From Candidatus Rokuibacteriota bacterium (GTDB taxonomy: Bacteria; Methylomirabilota; Methylomirabilia; Rokubacteriales; CSP1-6): a stretch of DNA of 33,394 nucleotides. The notes beneath the pieces are model-generated. The model did not search any database. It was not told the DNA's origin and worked only from the letters and a program-made list of their open reading frames with translations. Shown here piece after piece: positions 16,680 to 24,415 of the stretch (position 1 is the first letter of the stretch; each line of letters starts with the position of its first letter). Position numbers and translations under genes: made by a program. Location: contig JACPIQ010000100.1 of assembly GCA_016188005.1 (NCBI GenBank), positions 1-33,394 of the forward strand, in the 5' to 3' direction.

Positions 16680-17468
16680 TTACGCGAGCGGCGCTTCTCC
16701 GTACAGCAGTCGGACGGAATCGAGCAACTGTCGCGACGGGCGCGGGAACGCCGCCCGACGGCTCACCGGCTGGCGGTTCACCCTCGCCAGGTCGACCAGC
16801 ATCTCGGCGACCTTCACCGCGGCGGCCGCCGCGTCCAGGACGATCGCCCCGTCGATGGTCTTCAGCCCGCTCTCGACGACGACCTGATTCAAGCACCCGC
16901 AGGCCGGGATGAGCACCTCAGCCCCCCGCTCGAGCAGCACGTGCGCTTCGCGCGTGAACTTCTCGATCACGGGAGCGGGGTCGGCGAACCAGCGATCGAC
17001 CTCCTCCAGCTTGATGTCGATGCTCTGGACGCCGGCGAGGCGATCCCGGTAGCCGTACTGGTCGACGTTCCGGAGGATGTTCGCCAGGCTCGGGCGCCAG
17101 TGCCCGATCAGGCCGAACGTGTCCCCGAGGAGCCCCGAGATGATCAGGGCGCTCTCGCCCAGGAACGTGACCGGGATGTCGAGGACCCCCTTCATCTCGA
17201 AGTACGCGGGATCGCCGAAGCAGCCGACGACGAACGCGTCGTAGCCCTCCGCCTGCGCGCGAAAGCCGTTGTCGATGATCTGCTTGGTGTTGAGGAACCG
17301 GAAATACTTGAACGTATCGAGCGAGGGCGTCATCCGCTCGACCCCATGGATGTCGATCGTCGTGCCCGGGCGGCCGATCCCGGTGACGTTCTTGATCAGC
17401 GCTCGCTCGTACGCGGCGAACGTCGGATTCTTCCCGATCGAGGAGCTGCTCTGATACCAGATCCGCAT
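16680..17468 (-). CDS. Asp/Glu/hydantoin racemase-family protein
   Basis: A 262-residue protein of the Asp/Glu racemase superfamily. It has the two expected active-site cysteines, Cys83 in VVGCFGDP and Cys190 (or 192) in LIPACGCLN. Members include hydantoin and aspartate racemases, maleate isomerase and arylmalonate decarboxylase, all using paired cysteines for proton transfer at a carbon next to a carboxylate. The start ATG is preceded by GGAGGAG. It lies 29 bases after the luciferase-like gene and before the HMG-synthase-like gene. In this setting it could epimerise or isomerise the acid or acyl group between mutase steps, a role played elsewhere by a different methylmalonyl-CoA epimerase family. 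That role is inferred. Confidence 0.82.
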   Translation of the reverse strand: MRIWYQSSSSIGKNPTFAAYERALIKNVTGIGRPGTTIDIHGVERMTPSLDTFKYFRFLNTKQIIDNGFRAQAEGYDAFVVGCFGDPAYFEMKGVLDIPVTFLGESALIISGLLGDTFGLIGHWRPSLANILRNVDQYGYRDRLAGVQSIDIKLEEVDRWFADPAPVIEKFTREAHVLLERGAEVLIPACGCLNQVVVESGLKTIDGAIVLDAAAAAVKVAEMLVDLARVNRQPVSRRAAFPRPSRQLLDSVRLLYGEAPLA

Positions 17469-17497
17469 CCCGCGCCTCCTCCGCCGCGATCCCCGCG

Positions 17498-18514
17498 CTA
17501 GCGGGCGGCCAGTGACTTGACAGCGGGGATCACGGCCCTGCCGATGAGCTGGATCGTTCGCAAGACCTTCGCCTGCGCCATGCCCGGCCATTGCATCCGG
17601 AACAAGAAATGGTTGACGCCCAGCCGGGCGTGGAGCTCGGTGATCGCCTTGACGCAGTCCTCGGGGTCGCCCAGGATGAAGCGCTCGGTGATCAACCGGT
17701 CCATGTTGTAGTAGTCATCGACGTGCTCGCCGCTGCGCCGCTTCCAGAGGGCGTAGGCCGAGTACTTGTTGCGCAGATAGGGCTCTGCCTCGCCGAGCGC
17801 CGTCTTCCGGTGTGGGGCCACGTACGTCTCGACGATCATCCCGATCTCGGTGTCCGGGCTCTTGCCGGCCGCGACGCGCGCGGCGCAGTAGAGCTTCATC
17901 TGCCGGTCGAGATCTTGGAGCTCGTCGCTCGGGGTCATGACCCAGGCGTCGCCCAGCCGCGCCGCTCGCTCCACGGCGGCGTCCGTCTTCGCGCCGATCC
18001 AGATCGGCGGATGCGGCTTCTGGACCGGCCGCGTTCGCGTCGTGACGTTGTCGAGCTGGAAGTGCTGGCCCCGGAACGTGACGGATTCCTCGGTCCAGAG
18101 CTTCGTCATCACCGCCAGCGATTCCTCGAACCGGCTCACCCGCTCGCGCTTCCGGAGCCCGAAGGCCGCAAACTCCTCGTCCCGGTAGCCCATGCCGACG
18201 CCGAGCACGAGCTTGCCGTCGCAGATGGCGTCGAGCGTCGCGACGTGCTCGGCGAGTTCCACCGGATGGTACAGGGGCAAGATCAGCACGCCGGTGCCGA
18301 AGACCATGCCGCGACCTTCGCCGGCCAGTCGAGCCAGGAGCGCCAGCGGGTGGAGGAAGGCGTACGGGTTGGCGAGGAAATGCTGGGCGAAGAAGACGGA
18401 GTCGAAGCCGCAGTCGCGCGCGGTGGCCACCTGCTCCACGTGGTCACGGATCTTCGCGGCGAAGTTCTCCGTGGGCGCGTGCTGCGACGAGATGAAGAGC
18501 CCGTACCTCACCAC
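17498..18514 (-). CDS. Luciferase-like (LLM-class) flavin-dependent oxidoreductase
   Basis: A protein of about 338 residues with the bacterial-luciferase/F420-oxidoreductase barrel. It opens VRYGLFISSQH, and has DSVFFAQHF, ILPLYHPVELAEHVATLD and GVGMGYRDEEF, the usual flavin- or F420-binding landmarks. It ends with KVLRTIQLIGRAVIP. Family members oxidise or hydroxylate small organic substrates using FMNH2 or F420. Tandem GTG codons at 18514 and 18511 are the likely starts, 16 bases after mutase large subunit 1. A second, deleted copy lies upstream of the solute-binding protein, so this gene type appears twice in the locus. The cofactor and substrate cannot be told from the sequence. Confidence 0.87.
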   Translation of the reverse strand: MVRYGLFISSQHAPTENFAAKIRDHVEQVATARDCGFDSVFFAQHFLANPYAFLHPLALLARLAGEGRGMVFGTGVLILPLYHPVELAEHVATLDAICDGKLVLGVGMGYRDEEFAAFGLRKRERVSRFEESLAVMTKLWTEESVTFRGQHFQLDNVTTRTRPVQKPHPPIWIGAKTDAAVERAARLGDAWVMTPSDELQDLDRQMKLYCAARVAAGKSPDTEIGMIVETYVAPHRKTALGEAEPYLRNKYSAYALWKRRSGEHVDDYYNMDRLITERFILGDPEDCVKAITELHARLGVNHFLFRMQWPGMAQAKVLRTIQLIGRAVIPAVKSLAAR

Positions 18515-18530
18515 CGTCCCCTGCTTCCCG

Positions 18531-20213
18531 TCACACGACGGTCGGCATGCGATATTCGCCGAGGACCTGCCGGAGCACCCCGCAGATCTCTCCCATGGTC
18601 GCGTAGGCTTCGACCGCCTCCAGGATCGGCTCGACGAGGTTCGGGCTCGCGGGAGCCTCGGCGGCCGCGCGGAGCCGCCGCAGCGCCCGCTGGACGCCGC
18701 CGTCGTCGCGGGTTCGCCGCAGGGCCTCCAGCCGCTCGCGACACTGCCGCGCGATGTCGGCGCTGGGCACGTAATAGGAATTCTGATTGGGGCTCCGGTA
18801 GGGGTTCTCGGCGTCGCGCCGGTAGCCGAGCAGGACCTTCCCACCCCCCTCGAGCGCGGTCTGGAAAGCGTAGGCGCTGTTGCTGATCTCCGTCGAGATG
18901 TAGCCGCTCTCGATGGCGGCCACGATGCCCCCCATCTTCTCGATGACCGCGAGCTTGTCTTCCACGCGCGACTTGATCTCGGCGGTCATCGACTCGACGT
19001 AGTAGGAGCCGCCGAGCGGGTCGATGGTGTCCATGGCGCCCGTCTCCTGGGCCACCATGCGCGCGATGCGGATCGAAATGATGCTCGCCTCCTCGCTCGG
19101 GATGCCGTACGGCTCGTCGATCGTGCGCAGACCGAGGCTCTGCACCCCCGCGAGCGCCGCCACCAGCGCGGCCAGCGTGATCCGGCCGAAGTTCAGGAGG
19201 CCTTCACCCGCGGTCAGGCAGATGCCGCCCTGGGCGCAGTGCATCTTCAGCGTCATGGATTCGGGCAGCGTCGCCCCGTATCGGGTCTTCATCAGCTCGG
19301 CCCACAACCGGCGCATCGCGCGGATCTTCGCGACCTCGCAGAGCAGGTCCCGGTGGTTGACGTACCCGAGGAAGGCGATGTTGCGCGCGAAGCGGTCGAT
19401 CGGCAGCCCCCGCTGCGTGACTGCGTCGCAGTACTCGATGGCCGCCGCCAGCGCGAAGGCGACCTGCTGAACCTGATCGGCGCCGGCTTCGCCGAGGTGA
19501 TAGAGCGCGATGTTGTTGGCGTAGAAGCGCGGCATCTTCTCGGTCACGTACTCGATGATGTCCGCGCTGAGCCGCACCGCCTGTCGGGGCGGGAAGATGT
19601 ACTTCCCGCACGCCGTGTACTCCTTCATGACGTCGTTCTGCACGCAGCCGGTCAGCAGGTCCAGCGGGACGCCCTGCTTCCTGGCCACGGCGATGTGCAT
19701 GGCCAGGATCACGGGCGCGATCGGGTTGACCACGTACGTGACGCCGATACGCCGCAGGTCGATCCCGTCGAGGAACTCTTCCATGTCGGCCAGCGAGCTG
19801 ATCGTCAACCCCACCCGCCCGATCTCTCCTTCGGCCAGCGGGTGATCGATGTCATAGCCCATGTTCGTCGGCAGGTCGCAGGCGACGTGGATGCTGTCCT
19901 GGCCCTCGGCGATGAGCTTCTTGAACAGGCGGTTGGTGTCCCGGGCGGTGGCGAACCCCGCGTACTGACCGATCCCGTAGATCTTGTCCCGGTATCCCGT
20001 CACGTCGGCGCCGCGGGTGAAGGGGAACTCGCCCGGGAACCCGAGGTCGTCGCGGTAGTCGAAGCCCCGGGCGGCGAGGTCCAGGGGCGTGTAGAGCTCC
20101 TTGACCGGGATCCCGCTGTCAGTGGAAAACGCGATCGCCCGCGGCTTCGTCAACGCCTGCTCGTGCGTCTTCCGCCACGATGCAGCCTGCTGCTCGAGGT
20201 CATCGTCGCGCAT
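18531..20213 (-). CDS. B12-dependent acyl-CoA mutase, large subunit 1 (MCM family)
   Basis: A 560-residue MCM-type substrate barrel without its own B12 domain. Landmarks are RGFDYRDDLGFPGEFPFTRG, QYAGFATARDTN, CVQNDVMKEY and LYHLGEAGA. By my alignment to methylmalonyl-CoA mutase it keeps Tyr89 (Tyr84) and the Tyr-His pair (Tyr238-His239). The carboxylate-binding Arg207 position is a cysteine (Cys202, ACGKYIFPP). That argues against methylmalonyl-CoA as substrate. The ATG at 20213 is preceded by GGGAGGA; an ATG at 20234 is also in frame. It overlaps the B12-subunit gene by 14 bases, so that subunit is its most likely partner. It is paralogous to large subunit 2: both end YATMGE-x-C-x-VLR...GEYR. 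Confidence 0.88.
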   Translation of the reverse strand: MRDDDLEQQAASWRKTHEQALTKPRAIAFSTDSGIPVKELYTPLDLAARGFDYRDDLGFPGEFPFTRGADVTGYRDKIYGIGQYAGFATARDTNRLFKKLIAEGQDSIHVACDLPTNMGYDIDHPLAEGEIGRVGLTISSLADMEEFLDGIDLRRIGVTYVVNPIAPVILAMHIAVARKQGVPLDLLTGCVQNDVMKEYTACGKYIFPPRQAVRLSADIIEYVTEKMPRFYANNIALYHLGEAGADQVQQVAFALAAAIEYCDAVTQRGLPIDRFARNIAFLGYVNHRDLLCEVAKIRAMRRLWAELMKTRYGATLPESMTLKMHCAQGGICLTAGEGLLNFGRITLAALVAALAGVQSLGLRTIDEPYGIPSEEASIISIRIARMVAQETGAMDTIDPLGGSYYVESMTAEIKSRVEDKLAVIEKMGGIVAAIESGYISTEISNSAYAFQTALEGGGKVLLGYRRDAENPYRSPNQNSYYVPSADIARQCRERLEALRRTRDDGGVQRALRRLRAAAEAPASPNLVEPILEAVEAYATMGEICGVLRQVLGEYRMPTVV

Positions 20214-20625
20214 CGGCCGTCCTCCCGGTGGCATCGATCGTCCGCCTCATGTAGTCGACGATGTCGTCGAGCTTGGTCTGTTGACCGAACACCGCGCTGA
20301 CCCCGAGCCTGAGCAGCTCATCCACGTCCTCGGCGGGAATGAATCCACCGACCACGAGCGTGACCTCCGGCGCTCCCGCGACACGGAGCAGGTCCTGCAG
20401 CCGCGCGACGATGCGTTGATGCGCGCCTGACAGGATGCTGAGCCCGATGACCGACACGTCCTCTTCCAGCGCAATCTTCACGATCTCGTCCGGCAACCGA
20501 TGCAATCCGCTGTACACGACCTCGAGGCCGGCGTCCCGCAGGGCCACCACCACCAGCTTGGCGCCCCGATCGTGCCCGTCCAGACCGGCTTTCGCGATGA
20601 GGATCCGACCGTGCCGCTCCGACAT
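20200..20625 (-). CDS. Stand-alone B12-binding subunit of an acyl-CoA mutase
   Basis: A 141-residue Rossmann-like cobalamin-binding domain. It has the base-off/His-on motif DGHDRG (lower-ligand His18), LSILSGAH and VVGGFIPAEDVDEL, all matching the C-terminal domain of methylmalonyl-CoA mutase. The ATG at 20625 is preceded by GGAGGGGGG; an upstream ATG at 20646 would overlap the ligase stop and is not preferred. It overlaps mutase large subunit 1 by 14 bases. It is the only B12 domain in the window, so it may serve both large subunits. No MeaB/ArgK-type chaperone or adenosyltransferase is seen nearby. Confidence 0.92.
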   Translation of the reverse strand: MSERHGRILIAKAGLDGHDRGAKLVVVALRDAGLEVVYSGLHRLPDEIVKIALEEDVSVIGLSILSGAHQRIVARLQDLLRVAGAPEVTLVVGGFIPAEDVDELLRLGVSAVFGQQTKLDDIVDYMRRTIDATGRTADARR

Positions 20626-20642
20626 CGTCCCCCCTCCGGTGA

Positions 20643-22142
20643 TCACCGTGCCGATCGGCGCAGGATCTTGCCCGTGTCACTCTTCGGCAGCTCGCTCACG
20701 AATTCGACCTCCGCGGGCGCTTTGTAGTGGGCGAGCCGGCCCCGGCAGTGCTCGATGAGCTCGCTCGCCGACGCCTGGGCGCCCTTCTTGAGGACGATCA
20801 TCGCCCTCGGGACCTGCCCTTTCACCGGGTGCGGGACGCCGATCACGAGACACTCCTTGACCGCTGAGTGGCTGTAGAGCACGTCCTCGGTCTCCGTAGG
20901 GTATACCTTGAACCCCGACGTGATGATCAGATCGTCCTTACGGTCGACCAGGTAGAGGAAGCCCTCCTCGTCGAACTTTCCGAGGTCCCCGCTGTGCGAC
21001 CAGCCGTCGCGGTAGTGCCGTGCCGTCAACGCGGGCAGTTTCCAAAAGCCGGGAGACATCGTCGGGCCGCGAAAGACGATCTCCCCGACCTCCCCTGCCG
21101 GCAGCACGCGATTGGCCTCGTCCACGACCCTGACTTCGAGCCCCGCGACGGGCAGCGGCAAGCCGATGGAGCTGTACTTCCTCGGTCCGTCGTACGGGTG
21201 GGCGGTGAGCATCGACCCCGTCATGCCGTAGGTGTTGATGACCACCGCCGCCACCCGTTCCTCGAACTCGCGGATCAGGTTCGCCGGCACCGGCGCCCCG
21301 CCCACGACGCACGTGCGCAGGCTCGTCAGGTCGTAACGCAGCAGATCGGGACAGTTCAGAATCTGGATGAACAGGGTCGGCACGCCCGCCAGGAAGGTCA
21401 CGCGCTCGGACGCGATCTTCGCGAGCGCGGTCTTCGGGGCCCATTCCCGCAACACGGAGATGGCCCCGCCCTGGTAGAGCGGCAGAAACATGCCGATGTA
21501 ACAGCCGAACGTGTGGAACATCGGCAACGCCGCCAGCGCCCGGTCCTCCGGGGTGACGCGGTAGGCGCGCGCGAGCGAGGTCGCGATCTCGGCCCGCACC
21601 CGATGGGAAATCGGCACGCCCTTGGGCCTTCCGGTCGTGCCGGCGGTGAAGAACAGGGAGGCGAGATCGTCGTCCCGGCAGTCGACGAGGCCGTCGGCGG
21701 CGGTCGAGGCCGCGAGGAGTCGGCCGAGGTTGTAGGTGCCATAGACGTCCCGGTCGCCCGTGGTGATGATCCACTCGAGCTGGGGCAGGTCCCACCAGAG
21801 GTGATCGATCTTGTCGAGAAAGTCCGGGTCGGCCAGCAGCGCGCGGACCTGGCCGCTCTTCAGGACATAGTCGATCGTCGACTCGTCGTGCCGCTTGTTG
21901 ATGCCGACGACCGTCGCGCCCATGCGCTGCACGGCGAAATGGCCGATGACGAACTCCAGCGAGTTGTCGAGCGCCAGGCCCACCCGGTCGTGGCGGCGCA
22001 CCCCGAGCTGCGTGAGGGCGTCGATCAGCCTGTTACTGGCGGTGAGCAGGGCCGCGTAGGTGACGGTTCGATCGCCGTCGGTCACGGCGATCTTCGCCGG
22101 CGAGCCGGCGGCGTGGCGATCCAGACAGTCGGCGACGTTCAT
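20643..22142 (-). CDS. Acyl-CoA ligase (class I adenylate-forming)
   Basis: A 499-residue ATP-dependent acid:CoA ligase. It has the AMP-binding loop FFTAGTTGRPKGVPISH, NTYGMTG, the hinge/adenylate motif YRDGWSHSGDLGKFDEEGF and the catalytic lysine in KSDTGKILRR. It should activate an imported carboxylic acid to its CoA thioester, the substrate form for the mutases. Its ATG overlaps the livG stop by four bases (ATGA), so it is translationally coupled to the transporter. The chain-length or ring specificity cannot be read from sequence. The loop has Ala in the usual second Ser position, a tolerated change. Confidence 0.9.
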   Translation of the reverse strand: MNVADCLDRHAAGSPAKIAVTDGDRTVTYAALLTASNRLIDALTQLGVRRHDRVGLALDNSLEFVIGHFAVQRMGATVVGINKRHDESTIDYVLKSGQVRALLADPDFLDKIDHLWWDLPQLEWIITTGDRDVYGTYNLGRLLAASTAADGLVDCRDDDLASLFFTAGTTGRPKGVPISHRVRAEIATSLARAYRVTPEDRALAALPMFHTFGCYIGMFLPLYQGGAISVLREWAPKTALAKIASERVTFLAGVPTLFIQILNCPDLLRYDLTSLRTCVVGGAPVPANLIREFEERVAAVVINTYGMTGSMLTAHPYDGPRKYSSIGLPLPVAGLEVRVVDEANRVLPAGEVGEIVFRGPTMSPGFWKLPALTARHYRDGWSHSGDLGKFDEEGFLYLVDRKDDLIITSGFKVYPTETEDVLYSHSAVKECLVIGVPHPVKGQVPRAMIVLKKGAQASASELIEHCRGRLAHYKAPAEVEFVSELPKSDTGKILRRSAR

Positions 22143-22885
22143 CGGTCGAGTGTCTCGTCGGGCTGGGCGACCTCGTATGCCCGGCCCAGGTACGCCTTGA
22201 TCACTTCCTCGTTCCGGCTGATCTCGGCCGGCGTTCCTTCGGCGAGCTTGCACCCGAAGTTCAGGACCACGATGCGCGGACAGAAGCTCATCACGGCGTG
22301 CAGGACATGCTCGACCACCAGGATCGCGGTCCCGGTCCTCGCGTGAACGGTTCGGAGAATCGAGAGCAGCTCGTCGACCTCCGCCGGGAGCAACCCCGCC
22401 ATCACCTCGTCCAGGAGCAGCAACGAGGGCTTCGTCGCCAGCGCCTTGGCCAGCTCGAGCCGTTTCCGCTCCGGCGTGGTCAGGTCCCGTCCGAACCTGC
22501 CGCTCTTGTCGCCGAGGTGAAGCAGATCGAGCACCTCGGCGGCGAACGCCCGGGCGTCCTCGATCGTCGCCAGATGGTTCAGCGCTCCGGCCGCCGCCAT
22601 TTCGGCGACGGTCAGCCCGTTGAACGGCCGCGTGATCTGGAACGTGCGGGCGATCCCCCGCTTGCAGATCTCGTGCGGGCTGAGCCGCGTGATGTCGGCG
22701 CCATTCCAGGTGACCCGGCCCGAGTCGGCATGGAAGAAGCCGCCGATCAGGTTGAAGACCGTCGTCTTGCCGGCGCCGTTCGGTCCGATGAGGCCGACGA
22801 CCTCCCCCGGACGAATCGTCATGCTGACGTCCGTCACGGCCTTGATGCCGCCGAAGCTCTTCGTCAGCCGGGTCAATTCGAGCAC
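22139..22885 (-). CDS. livG: Branched-chain-type ABC transporter ATPase LivG
   Basis: A 248-residue ATPase with Walker A GPNGAGKTT, Walker B LLLLDEVMAGL and the LivG-type ARTFQITRPF segment. The ABC signature is degenerate (LTTPERKRLELAKAL instead of LSGGQ), which I take as a variant within LivG-type proteins. It starts with GTG, 15 bases after the solute-binding protein gene, and its end overlaps the ligase gene by four bases. It should heterodimerise with LivF encoded at the far end of the same operon. Confidence 0.9.
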   Translation of the reverse strand: MLELTRLTKSFGGIKAVTDVSMTIRPGEVVGLIGPNGAGKTTVFNLIGGFFHADSGRVTWNGADITRLSPHEICKRGIARTFQITRPFNGLTVAEMAAAGALNHLATIEDARAFAAEVLDLLHLGDKSGRFGRDLTTPERKRLELAKALATKPSLLLLDEVMAGLLPAEVDELLSILRTVHARTGTAILVVEHVLHAVMSFCPRIVVLNFGCKLAEGTPAEISRNEEVIKAYLGRAYEVAQPDETLDR

Positions 22886-22900
22886 AGGAGATCCCTCAGG

Positions 22901-24205
22901 CTAACCCCTGGACCACCTCGGCCGCGGCCAGACCAGCTCGACCGTCTTGATCGACTCGGGATAGACCGGGCGATGCTTGCCGCCACGAACCTGGGTGATG
23001 ATGACGTCGGCACCGATATTGAGCCCCTGGTCGTTGAACTGGAGCGGCGTCGGCAAGACCCAGTACCGCTCGCCGGGGTTGAGCCGCAGGTTCCGGATCG
23101 CGTCCCGGATCTTGTCCCGGTCGGTGGACGCGGCCGCTTCCACGGCGCCCCAGATGACGCCGATCGTCCAGTACCCGATCCCGGCAACGGTATCCATTTC
23201 CCGCCCCGTCGCCGTCTTGAAACGCTTCACGAGGTCGGCCGCGACCTTGGCCTCCGGATTGAAGTCGGTGCCCCCCAGCATGTATTCGGCGTCCTGCTTG
23301 AGGTTGTCGACCGCAGTCCGGTCAACGGCACCCCCGAGGATCCCGATGTAGTTCGGGTTGAAATCGAGCGACTTCATGTCCTTGACGAAGATGACCGTAT
23401 CGGCAGGCTTGCCATGGTGGAAGATCGTGTCGACGCCGGCTTGCTTGCACGACGTGAGTGGCGCGCTGAAATCCCTGGCCGTCGCGGCCGAGTAGCGGAC
23501 ATAGTCGACCACGTTGAACCCGACTTCCTTGGCGCGCGCCAGGGCGTTCTCGCCGATCTGCGTCCCGGCCGTGTCGTCCTGCACGATGATCGCGACCTTC
23601 GTCGGCATCACGCCGGTCTTCTGTCCGGCCCACTTGCTGAAGTCCACGGATTTTCTCGCCAGCTGGATCGCCGTCGGCCGGAGCATGAAAACGTACTTGA
23701 ATCCCCGCTGGACGATCTGAGGCGAGCTATCCCCGCCGTCGACGAACGGCACTCGAAGGCGCTCGGCGATGCTGGCGGCCGTGACCGCGACGCTGCTGGT
23801 CACGCACCCCGTGAGGACCTGGACCTTCTGCTGTGCCAGCTTCTCTGTCCGCGCCGCCCCGATGTCGGGCTTGCTCTCGTGATCCTCGACGACGAGCTTG
23901 AGCCTCGCGCCCCCGAGCGACTTCACTCCGCCCGCCGCGTTGATCTCGTTGACGGCGAGCTGCATGGTCTCGGCCGCGCCCTTCCCCCATTGCGCCGTGA
24001 TGCCCGTCAGGCCGACCACCGCACCGATAACGACCTCCCCGGCCGCTGCGGCAGCCGGCGCGACCTCGACCCACCTGGAGGCGCTCGACACCAGCGGCAG
24101 GCCGGCCACCCCTGAGGCGACCCTCATGAACGACCGGCGCGTGATCCTGCCGGAGCTCCGATCGGGTTGACGAGAACGGGCGTGGTCGAGTTTACCGTGG
24201 CGCAT
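22901..24205 (-). CDS. ABC transporter solute-binding protein (Peripl_BP_6/LivJ-like)
   Basis: A 434-residue periplasmic binding protein. The N-terminus has a twin-arginine export signal (ITRRSFMRVASGVAGLPLV) rather than an ordinary Sec signal, so it is probably exported folded. The mature protein has the two-lobe leucine/amide-binding fold (IGAVVGLTGITAQWGKGA; ESKPDIGAARTEKLAQQ). It captures the substrate for LivHMGF. The ATG is preceded by AGAGGAG. It is the first transporter gene of the unit and overlaps the end of a luciferase-like remnant. The family binds amino acids, amides or aromatic and aliphatic acids, so the ligand is open. Confidence 0.9.
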   Translation of the reverse strand: MRHGKLDHARSRQPDRSSGRITRRSFMRVASGVAGLPLVSSASRWVEVAPAAAAAGEVVIGAVVGLTGITAQWGKGAAETMQLAVNEINAAGGVKSLGGARLKLVVEDHESKPDIGAARTEKLAQQKVQVLTGCVTSSVAVTAASIAERLRVPFVDGGDSSPQIVQRGFKYVFMLRPTAIQLARKSVDFSKWAGQKTGVMPTKVAIIVQDDTAGTQIGENALARAKEVGFNVVDYVRYSAATARDFSAPLTSCKQAGVDTIFHHGKPADTVIFVKDMKSLDFNPNYIGILGGAVDRTAVDNLKQDAEYMLGGTDFNPEAKVAADLVKRFKTATGREMDTVAGIGYWTIGVIWGAVEAAASTDRDKIRDAIRNLRLNPGERYWVLPTPLQFNDQGLNIGADVIITQVRGGKHRPVYPESIKTVELVWPRPRWSRG

Positions 24206-24384
24206 TGGCGTTATCTCCTCTTGTTCGTCGATCCGGGCACGTGATATCCGGCGCCGGCATGACCTGGCGGCCGATCAGGCGGATCGTCCTGAGGACCTTG
24301 TCTCGCTCCCACATGCGCGGCGACCTTGGCGACGGGAGAGTCTGCCGCGAAATGCTGCGGCGACACGAACAGGCCGGATTTCAT
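24192..24384 (-). pseudogene. Luciferase-like monooxygenase remnant with internal deletion
   Basis: From an ATG at 24384 the frame reads MKSGLFVSPQHFAADSPVAK, matching the start of LLM proteins. After about 30 codons it switches frame into KVLRTIRLIGRQVMPAPD, which matches the C-terminal end of the intact LLM protein encoded at 17498-18514 (KVLRTIQLIGRAVIP). The roughly 280 residues between are gone. The C-terminal frame ends with TAA at 24194-24192, overlapping the start of the solute-binding protein gene. It is thus an in-place deletion remnant of a second LLM gene that once headed the transporter operon. Confidence 0.75.
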
Positions 24385-24415
24385 CTCGGCGCCCCGGGCC
24401 GACGCGCCTGTGCCC

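Noticed and set aside
22139-22885. Degenerate ABC signature in LivG as a sign of an inactive ATPase
   Set aside because: As far as I recall, LTxxERKRLE-type signatures occur in many LivG-type proteins, and Walker A and B are intact here.
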